Assembly: GCA_964572365.1 (NCBI GenBank)
Contig: CAZNFK010000068.1
Span: 1-12,423, forward strand
Origin: Salinimicrobium sp964572365
GTDB lineage: Bacteria > Bacteroidota > Bacteroidia > Flavobacteriales > Flavobacteriaceae
DNA: 12,423 nucleotides
Reading direction: 5' to 3'
Shown here: positions 7,515-12,423 of the stretch, in pieces
Layout of the letters: every line of letters starts with the position of its first letter
Numbering within the stretch: position 1 is the first letter of the stretch
Translations under genes and position numbers: made by a program
Notes under the pieces: generated by a model
What the model saw: the letters and a program-made list of their open reading frames with translations, nothing else
Told to the model about the DNA's origin: nothing
Databases searched by the model: none

Positions 7515-7540
7515 TTTTAACACCCCTCCCTTCGTTAAAA
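7515..7540. repeat. 7-bp inverted repeat between the YdbT-like and lipoprotein genes
   Basis: TTTTAAC (7515-7521) and GTTAAAA (7534-7540) flank a 12-base loop that is pyrimidine-rich on plus and reads GAAGGGAGGGGT on minus. It begins directly after the stop codon of the YdbT-like gene. There is no T-run after it on the minus strand, so it is a poor intrinsic terminator; an mRNA 3'-end structure or a binding site are alternatives. Confidence 0.35.
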
Positions 7541-9043
7541 TTACATCCAGGGTCTCGAGGTGCTTTCCACTTTGTACAAGAAGAAATTGATCATTGGGGT
7601 CACCTCTTTCCGCAGAACGCCATTAAAGGTAATATCCCCTCCTGCCGAATGAAAAGTGAGGTTAACGATCCCTCTGCGTTTATACCATAGCGGTTGCCGC
7701 ACAGAAATGGCCTGTAGGCGGTAAATTTCCAGGTACTGCTCTCTCCTCACCCACAATCCTGATGATTTAACCACGGTCTCCTCGTCTATGATCAACTTAA
7801 GTCTTTTATAATAGAAATAGTTATAGATCAATAAAAGGACCAGGTAGCTACTTACCAATCCTCCCAGGATGGCACCAGAGATATATTCCGGGAAAAAGAA
7901 CAAAAGCGTGACACCAATAATTGCAGGAATCAAGCCTCTGGTAAATTTTCTCCACAGAATGATCTTGTGAGGGTTAATCCTTACTTTCTTCAAAATTTCC
8001 TTTTGAAAAAAGAATTTCTGGGATTGTGCGATGACTTCCGGTGGTAATCCCGGAATTCTGATTCGGCTTTTTTCAAGGTCATTTTCACTACTGGCAAGAG
8101 ATATCTTTAGTGTGAAAAGCTTCAGTAGCTTTTGAAGGGGGTTGGTATTGACCTCTACCATCTGCACCCGGGCGGCTCTTATGTTCACTTTTGTATTGTT
8201 CCGAAGCCCCATCTCCACCTGCAGGGAATCTCTGAACTGTTTCAGGTTAAGATCATAATATTTTATAACGGTTTCTGCCACGGTGATAAACATTCCAAAA
8301 AGCAACAATCCCATTATAAAAATAAAAGAGCCTTTTTCGACCATTTGTTGCCGTGGTATTTCCGCAGGCAGGACCTCCTCGAGCATGAACTGCTCCCGCA
8401 GCGTAAAATAAAAAGCTATAATAAGCCCAACCCCGCGAAGATAATTCGAGGTGAGGCCAAGTTTAAATAAAGTCCCCAGGCTTACATGATGCTCCCATTC
8501 GGCCTTTTTGGAACTTTCCCGATAAGGTGATTCTTCAAATGTATCAATCTCAGCTTCTACACCAGATTCAACACGTTTCAACTCCATGAGGCGATCTGCC
8601 AGCTCATTTGCTTTATCCTGAAAAAGGGCTTTGATCTCGATCTCCTTTTCCTGGCTTCCGGCTGTTTCCACTACCACGCTGTATACCCCGATCACTCTTT
8701 GTAAAAGATTTCTTCGGAAGTTTACCTGCTGAATTTTTTCAAAAGGCACATTAATTACATCCGTAGAGATTACCCCTTTCTGAAGGACAAATTCCCGGTT
8801 CTTTTCATCAATATGAAATTTGAAGTTGAGAAACGCTACTATGGAATATGCCAGGGTGGATAAAAGAAGAACAAATAGTCCAAGGAAGATCAACAGCAGT
8901 ACCTGCCGGTCAACCTCCTTCACCAGAAAATAGATCACCACTACCCACAGGTTCCTTATAAGATGGAAAAGAGCTGTTCCAAAGATGAGGATCAACCCTA
9001 CCTTTGACTGCCTTTGCGGCTGTGAAAAATCGTACTCACGCAT
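7541..9043 (-). CDS. Bacterial PH-domain (bPH2/DUF304) membrane protein, YdbT-like
   Basis: A 500-residue inner-membrane protein with three bPH2 (PF03703) repeats and about six membrane segments (near residues 15-41, 47-72, 203-218, 237-260, 368-386 and 388-412). The PH-like repeats are at about 74-155 (with VPFEKIQQV), 263-345 (ending IRIPGLPPE) and 414-490. Pairs of membrane helices preceding each PH domain are typical of YdbT. The function is poorly known; in Bacillus subtilis ydbST belongs to the SigW envelope-stress regulon and has been tied to resistance to antimicrobials from related bacilli. I chose ATG 9043-9041 rather than an upstream TTG at 9052 because it gives MREYDF and overlaps the stop of the YdbS-like gene by 8 bases (ATGCGTGA), a normal arrangement for translational coupling. 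It is the third gene of menB-ydbS-ydbT. Confidence 0.9.
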   Translation of the reverse strand: MREYDFSQPQRQSKVGLILIFGTALFHLIRNLWVVVIYFLVKEVDRQVLLLIFLGLFVLLLSTLAYSIVAFLNFKFHIDEKNREFVLQKGVISTDVINVPFEKIQQVNFRRNLLQRVIGVYSVVVETAGSQEKEIEIKALFQDKANELADRLMELKRVESGVEAEIDTFEESPYRESSKKAEWEHHVSLGTLFKLGLTSNYLRGVGLIIAFYFTLREQFMLEEVLPAEIPRQQMVEKGSFIFIMGLLLFGMFITVAETVIKYYDLNLKQFRDSLQVEMGLRNNTKVNIRAARVQMVEVNTNPLQKLLKLFTLKISLASSENDLEKSRIRIPGLPPEVIAQSQKFFFQKEILKKVRINPHKIILWRKFTRGLIPAIIGVTLLFFFPEYISGAILGGLVSSYLVLLLIYNYFYYKRLKLIIDEETVVKSSGLWVRREQYLEIYRLQAISVRQPLWYKRRGIVNLTFHSAGGDITFNGVLRKEVTPMINFFLYKVESTSRPWM

Positions 9044-9566
9044 GAGCTGCAATTCTTTGGGAGATCTCTTCCTTTAGCGCAGTTGCTGCATCGGGTGGCA
9101 AGCCGGGAATATTCACATCGCTCCCGGAGCCGCCGGCAGTAAAAACCTTTAAAGTAGAAAGATTCAGGATCTTGTCAAGGAAATTTCTTTCCACAGAAAC
9201 ATGCTGAATGCGGTTAAAAGGCACCACAGTCACTTTCTCAAAGATAAACCCACGCCTGTAGATAACATCGCGCTCCCTTAAACGATAGCCATTTCTTTTC
9301 TGAAGCTGAAAATTGACGAAATAGGACCATCCAAATAACAAAACAAAAAAGCAAAACAACAACCAAAACAACAACTGATACTGCTGCAGGAAGAAATAGG
9401 CAACAACCAGACCTCCCATGAAAAATAAGAAAGATATGGTGGTGTTAATATGTAGTTTTAGCAGGTATTTCCCCGAAAGTGAATGTAGCTTCACCTCCTC
9501 ATATTGAGGCAGGGAAGTTACATCCAGTTCCAGGTTTGAAAAATCTCCTTTTGTTATGGGATCCAT
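9036..9566 (-). CDS. Bacterial PH-domain (bPH2) membrane protein, YdbS-like
   Basis: A 176-residue membrane protein. A soluble N-terminal tail of about 35 residues is followed by two membrane segments (about 40-60 and 64-85) and one bPH2 domain (about 94-166), with the characteristic RGFIFEKVTVVPFNRIQHVSV stretch (105-125) and the ending DVNIPGLPP (150-158). This is the YdbS architecture, the usual partner of the three-repeat YdbT protein encoded next; the two probably form a membrane complex. The PGLPP element is shared with the second repeat of the YdbT-like protein, as expected for duplicated domains. The start ATG (9566-9564) lies inside the 3' end of menB (13-base overlap) and the stop overlaps the next start by 8 bases, so the three genes are probably translated together. 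The molecular function is unknown. Confidence 0.9.
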   Translation of the reverse strand: MDPITKGDFSNLELDVTSLPQYEEVKLHSLSGKYLLKLHINTTISFLFFMGGLVVAYFFLQQYQLLFWLLFCFFVLLFGWSYFVNFQLQKRNGYRLRERDVIYRRGFIFEKVTVVPFNRIQHVSVERNFLDKILNLSTLKVFTAGGSGSDVNIPGLPPDAATALKEEISQRIAAHA

Positions 9567-10399
9567 TTTTTCTCGAAGTTAGGTTTTCTCTTTTCCAGAA
9601 AAGCGTTTCTTCCCTCCTTGGCTTCATCGGTCATGTAAGCAAGGCGGGTCGCTTCTCCTGCAAAAACCTGTTGTCCAACCATGCCGTCATCGGTAAGATT
9701 CATGGCAAATTTTAGCATTTTAATAGAAGTTGGTGACTTCGCCAGGATCTCCTGTGCCCACTCGTAGGCAGTATCTTCCAGTTCGTCATGCGGAATGACT
9801 GCGTTCACCATTCCCATCTCGAAAGCTTCCTGGGCAGAATAATTCCGGCCCAAAAAGAAGATCTCGCGGGCCTTTTTCTGCCCTACCATTTTTGCCAGAT
9901 AAGCAGAACCGTATCCGCCATCGAAACTGGTTACGTCCGCATCGGTCTGTTTAAAGATCGCGTGCTCTTTACTAGCCAAAGTAAGATCACAGACCACGTG
10001 CAGGCTGTGTCCTCCTCCTACTGCCCATCCCGGTACTACCGCGATGACCGCTTTCGGCATAAAACGTATCAGGCGTTGCACTTCAAGGATGTTAAGGCGG
10101 TGCATTCCGTCTTCACCCACATACCCCTGGTGCCCGCGGGCTTTCTGGTCTCCCCCGCTGCAAAAGGAATATACCCCGTCTTTGGAAGAGGGTCCTTCCG
10201 CAGAAAGCAATACCACCCCAATAGAAGTATCTTCCTGGGCATCATAAAAAGCGTCATACAATTCACTTGTGGTTTTAGGCCTAAATGCATTGCGAACATC
10301 GGGTCGATTAAAAGCGATCCTTGCCACCCCGTTGCTCTTTTTATAGGTGATATCCTCGTATTCTTTTGCTGTTTTCCAATCTATAGTAGCCATAATCAT
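9554..10399 (-). CDS. menB: 1,4-dihydroxy-2-naphthoyl-CoA synthase
   Basis: A 281-residue crotonase-fold enzyme that cyclises o-succinylbenzoyl-CoA to 1,4-dihydroxy-2-naphthoyl-CoA in menaquinone synthesis. The family signature is strong: SGGDQKARG (81-89) and GWAVGGGHSLH (124-134) build the CoA site and oxyanion hole, and QTDADVTSFDGGYG (151-164) carries the catalytic serine/aspartate region. Asp153 takes the place of the glycine (Gly156 of E. coli) found in bicarbonate-dependent type I enzymes, so this looks like a bicarbonate-independent type II MenB, as in Mycobacterium tuberculosis. Two starts are possible, ATG 10399 or ATG 10393; they differ by two residues. A weak TATTTTTA lies 11 bases upstream of the first ATG. 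Other men genes are not in the window. The two PH-domain genes follow with overlapping frames. Confidence 0.97.
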   Translation of the reverse strand: MIMATIDWKTAKEYEDITYKKSNGVARIAFNRPDVRNAFRPKTTSELYDAFYDAQEDTSIGVVLLSAEGPSSKDGVYSFCSGGDQKARGHQGYVGEDGMHRLNILEVQRLIRFMPKAVIAVVPGWAVGGGHSLHVVCDLTLASKEHAIFKQTDADVTSFDGGYGSAYLAKMVGQKKAREIFFLGRNYSAQEAFEMGMVNAVIPHDELEDTAYEWAQEILAKSPTSIKMLKFAMNLTDDGMVGQQVFAGEATRLAYMTDEAKEGRNAFLEKRKPNFEKKWIP

Positions 10400-10434
10400 A
10401 ATAATTTCAGTAAAAATAGTTTTTTCAAGGCCAA

Positions 10435-10464
10435 TAAAAAAGCCCGACTCATGGAGACGGACTT
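10435..10464 (-). terminator. Intrinsic terminator after the DUF2059 gene
   Basis: On the minus strand AAGTCCGTCT (10464-10455) pairs with AGTCGGGCTT (10449-10440) with one wobble and one mismatch around a CCATG loop, followed by a T-run (10441-10436). It separates the DUF2059 gene from menB, so menB probably has its own promoter in 10400-10435. Confidence 0.75.
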
Positions 10465-10486
10465 AATTTTTTCCTCTGATAACTGT

Positions 10487-10894
10487 TTATTCCTGCATGT
10501 ACTTCATCATGATAGGCTGAAGTTCCATTCCCCATTGCTGACCTATTTCCATACCTTTTTTGGTAAGTTCGGGAGTGATCGCCCTCATCTTTTTCCCAAC
10601 AGGGGTCTGATAAAAAGCAAGAATTTCATCAATTTCAGCCTCAGTGAACTTTTCAGTATAAATCTTTGCCAGTTTAACATAAATGTCATCCAGACTGGCC
10701 ATCATTTCTTTTTTAAAGGCTTCCCGGTTCTTTTCGGGTATCATTTTTACAATGGGATCCAACATGATGTCAAATTGTTGTCCCGAAGTCATTTCGATAA
10801 GTTGGACTGCCTTCTCCTGAAGGTCTTTGTTTTCCTGCGCCTGCAACTGAATTCCAATGAACATAAGGAAGGACAGGCAAATTAATTTTTTCAT
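10487..10894 (-). CDS. DUF2059 exported protein
   Basis: A 135-residue protein with a clear signal peptide (residues 1-20, cleavage after QLQAQ) and an all-helical mature part that matches DUF2059 (PF09832). The recognisable core is FTEAEIDEILAFYQTPVGKK (83-102), in the pattern of an acidic helix, a phenylalanine-tyrosine pair and a PxGKK turn, and a long methionine-rich C-terminal helix. It should be periplasmic. The family is widespread in Gram-negative bacteria and has no established biochemical function. The start ATG (10894-10892) directly gives the MKK signal peptide. It is closed by its own terminator before menB and is divergent from the unknown exported gene at 11067. A possible -7 element TATATTTT lies at 10926-10919, one base off consensus. 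Confidence 0.88.
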   Translation of the reverse strand: MKKLICLSFLMFIGIQLQAQENKDLQEKAVQLIEMTSGQQFDIMLDPIVKMIPEKNREAFKKEMMASLDDIYVKLAKIYTEKFTEAEIDEILAFYQTPVGKKMRAITPELTKKGMEIGQQWGMELQPIMMKYMQE

Positions 10895-10956
10895 TATTGA
10901 GTTTTTTGATTGACAGCTAAAATATAGTTTTAAATGGACTGTTAAAGGCTTGAAAG

Positions 10957-10964
10957 TAAATTTG
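10957..10964 (+). promoter_or_regulatory. Candidate -7 promoter element TAaaTTTG (distal)
   Basis: TAaaTTTG is an exact match to the Bacteroidota -7 consensus, 103 bases before the start of the exported protein at 11067. No good -33 TTG is seen at the right distance (ATG at 10934-10936 is the nearest). It would give a leader of about 95 bases. Confidence 0.35.
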
Positions 10965-10997
10965 CCTTCTAAATCTTTCAGAGATGTTCTTGAGAAA

Positions 10998-11029
10998 CTT
11001 GCCGGCCAGACAATCTTTTACAATATTTG
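10998..11029 (+). promoter_or_regulatory. Candidate promoter (proximal) for the exported protein gene
   Basis: AAtaTTTG (11022-11029) matches the -7 element at all but the first base and has CTTG (10998-11001) 20 bases upstream as a -33 element. Transcription would begin near 11036, about 30 bases before ATG 11067. It competes with the better -7 match at 10957-10964; I cannot tell which is used. Confidence 0.4.
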
Positions 11030-11066
11030 TATGGTTTTTGATTTCTCTCGAAAGAAAAACGACTAC

Positions 11067-11573
11067 ATGAAATACCTGCTTGTCATACTGAATTTTTGCC
11101 TTTTCTCTGCCAGCGGGATCGCACAGGAATTTAAGGTTCCCACTGCAATCTCTGTAGGTGAAAAGGCCGACTTTGGCCTTGAACAAAGAATCGTTCCCAG
11201 TTTGTCACTTTTGGCTCCCGAAATACCCTCACAAAACCTCACTTTAAGGGAAGTGGATTTCACTAAAAAAGAAGTGAAAAGGGAGGTGAACCTTGTGGCT
11301 GTAATGGAAAGGGAACGCTATGAAAAAGAAAGCTCCTATATTGAACTGGAGTCACCGCTACCAGGGCTTAGCAAATTTGAACAGGGAATGATCGAAGTGA
11401 CCAATGACTTCCGTGTACACGACCGAAGCTCTAATTTTGACGTTTATACCGGAGAAAAAAAGATTCCTGCCTATGAGGAAATGCGGGTGCCGCTTTTTAG
11501 CAGCCCTATGCACACCCGCGGCAGGGTGAGAGGATACGTTTCCCCTTACACCTATTCGCCTTTCTTAAGATAG
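11067..11573 (+). CDS. Exported protein of unknown function
   Basis: A 168-residue protein I do not recognise. It has a signal peptide (MKYLLVILNFCLF..., cleavage after SGIAQ at residue 19). The mature chain of about 149 residues has no further membrane segment and no cysteine. It is rich in charged residues in the middle (LREVDFTKKEVKREV, then MERERYEKE) and in Pro, Ser, Tyr and Arg at the end (RGRVRGYVSPYTYSPFLR). I chose ATG 11067 rather than an upstream in-frame ATG at 10950 because it starts exactly at the signal peptide and because the candidate promoters lie between the two. The C-terminal 22 bases overlap the 3' end of the convergent CvfB-like gene, so its last residues are constrained by another reading frame. 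Probably periplasmic or surface-associated; no function can be given. Confidence 0.75.
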   Translation: MKYLLVILNFCLFSASGIAQEFKVPTAISVGEKADFGLEQRIVPSLSLLAPEIPSQNLTLREVDFTKKEVKREVNLVAVMERERYEKESSYIELESPLPGLSKFEQGMIEVTNDFRVHDRSSNFDVYTGEKKIPAYEEMRVPLFSSPMHTRGRVRGYVSPYTYSPFLR

Positions 11574-12391
11574 ATCCCGGTATCCTTGATATCCACCAGC
11601 CGCTGCTTATATAGATTGCCAAGCGCCCTTTTAAAGCTCTTTTTGCTCATTTGCAGTTGCTCCTGAATTTCTTCAGGTGAAGATTTATCGGTAAGCTTCA
11701 AAAATCCACCTTTAAGTTCCAGCGTGGTCAACAGTTCCTGCGCATTGGGTTCAATACTTCTGTAACCCGGTCTTTGAAGGGTAATGTCAATTTTCCCGTC
11801 CGGGCGGGTCTTTTTAACAAATCCTTTAAGCCTGTCGCCGGTGTGTAGCTTTTGAAAGACATCATCTTTGTAAAGCAGGCCTTGATGCAGTTGGTTTACG
11901 ATCACATTCCAGCCTAGTTCTGTAGGATTACTAACTATTAGGTCCACCTCTTCAAAAGGTTCCACTGTTAGTTCGCTGTTATCCAGAAAAGCATTGGTCT
12001 TGCTAGAGGCCACCAACCTGCCGGTAAGCTCATCAAGGTAACAGAAAACCAGGTACCGGTCTCCTTTTCGCATTTTTGTCACCTGTTCCTTAAAGGGCAC
12101 AAAAAGGTGTTTTTCAAGACCCCAATCTAAAAAGGCTCCGATATCGGACACTTCCACACACTTTAAATATCCGAATTCGTCCAGCTTGATAAAGGGTTTT
12201 AGCGTGGTCGCAACCGGTCGTTCCTCGTGATCCAGGTATACGAAAACCTCGATCTCATCTTCCAGTTCGTAGGTTTCCGGTTTATATTTATTTGGCAGAA
12301 GCACCTCGTTTCCCTCGTGGTCCTTCAGGAACAATCCGGGTTCTGTGTCTCTGTCTATTTTTAATATGTGGTATTCACCAATCGTAAGCAT
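11552..12391 (-). CDS. S1 RNA-binding protein, CvfB/YitL-like
   Basis: A 279-residue cytoplasmic protein with the CvfB layout: S1-like OB domains at about 1-62, 68-131 and 142-206, then a winged-helix domain at about 213-279. Supporting features are GLFLKDHEGNEVLLPNKY (19-36) at the start of the first domain, the DIGAFLDWGLEKHLFVPF core (83-100) of the second, DGKIDITLQRPGYRS (198-212) closing the third, and SPEEIQEQLQMSKKSFKRALG (238-258) as the winged-helix recognition region. CvfB of Staphylococcus aureus binds RNA and affects virulence gene expression; YitL is the Bacillus homologue. A housekeeping role in RNA metabolism or translation is likely, but the target is unknown. The start ATG (12391-12389) lies just behind a perfect -7 element. 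The stop lies inside the convergent gene at 11067-11573. Confidence 0.92.
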   Translation of the reverse strand: MLTIGEYHILKIDRDTEPGLFLKDHEGNEVLLPNKYKPETYELEDEIEVFVYLDHEERPVATTLKPFIKLDEFGYLKCVEVSDIGAFLDWGLEKHLFVPFKEQVTKMRKGDRYLVFCYLDELTGRLVASSKTNAFLDNSELTVEPFEEVDLIVSNPTELGWNVIVNQLHQGLLYKDDVFQKLHTGDRLKGFVKKTRPDGKIDITLQRPGYRSIEPNAQELLTTLELKGGFLKLTDKSSPEEIQEQLQMSKKSFKRALGNLYKQRLVDIKDTGIYLKKGE

Positions 12392-12408
12392 ATTCTTTAT
12401 TTAGGATG

Positions 12409-12416
12409 CAAAGATA
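12409..12416 (-). promoter_or_regulatory. Candidate -7 promoter element of the CvfB-like gene
   Basis: On the minus strand TATCTTTG is an exact TAnnTTTG match, 17 bases upstream of the ATG. The implied leader is only about 10 bases. The -33 element would lie beyond the right edge of the window, so it cannot be checked. Confidence 0.5.
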
Positions 12417-12423
12417 CTTTATT

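Noticed and set aside
9788..10885. 365-codon plus-strand open frame across menB and the DUF2059 gene
   Set aside because: It lies antisense to two well-supported genes, spans their intergenic terminator, and its translation shows no domain or plausible composition. It is a shadow frame.
1..12423. Mobile elements, CRISPR arrays, tRNA or rRNA genes, defence or secondary-metabolite clusters
   Set aside because: I looked for terminal inverted repeats, spaced direct repeats, tRNA-like arms and recognisable proteins of these classes and saw none; the window reads as an ordinary chromosomal region.

Overview
The window looks like chromosomal DNA from a member of the Flavobacteriia (Bacteroidota). 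Four things suggest this. Candidate promoters carry the TAnnTTTG -7 element of this phylum, and most starts lack a Shine-Dalgarno sequence. Several exported proteins have short signal peptides ending in AQ or GQ. The E1 dehydrogenase is an alpha/beta fusion of a type I associate with Bacteroidota. Moderate GC, compact spacing and uniform-looking codon use give no sign of recent transfer, and I see no insertion sequence, CRISPR array, phage gene, tRNA or rRNA.

Layout. Plus strand: the 3' end of uvrA (1-507), a LOG/TIGR00730 nucleotide phosphoribohydrolase (526-1215) closed by a clear intrinsic terminator, a large outer-membrane protein with an M1-aminopeptidase-like region that lacks the zinc site (1364-4210), and a fused E1 alpha/beta 2-oxoacid dehydrogenase (4406-6820). 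A hairpin at 6840-6877 can terminate transcription from both sides. Minus strand, in order of transcription: a DUF2059 exported protein (10894-10487), then menB with two bacterial-PH-domain membrane proteins of the YdbS and YdbT type, with overlapping reading frames (10399-7541), then a cysteine-containing putative lipoprotein (7457-6906). At the right end a small exported protein of unknown function (11067-11573, plus strand) converges on, and overlaps, a CvfB-like S1 RNA-binding protein (12391-11552, minus strand).

How the genes relate. Most are housekeeping: DNA repair (UvrA), central and branched-chain acyl-CoA metabolism (E1), menaquinone synthesis (MenB) and probable RNA-level regulation (CvfB-like). 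The clearest functional cluster is menB-ydbS-ydbT, where overlapping frames imply co-translation of a menaquinone enzyme with two membrane proteins. No E2 or E3 subunit gene lies beside the E1 gene, so it must draw its partners from elsewhere in the genome.

I did not find a convincing new multi-gene system. The points most worth a second look are the M1-like outer-membrane protein with no HEXXH, the exchanged acid and amide residues in the thiamine-diphosphate motif of the E1 fusion, the menB/PH-domain coupling, and the uncharacterised exported protein at 11067-11573.
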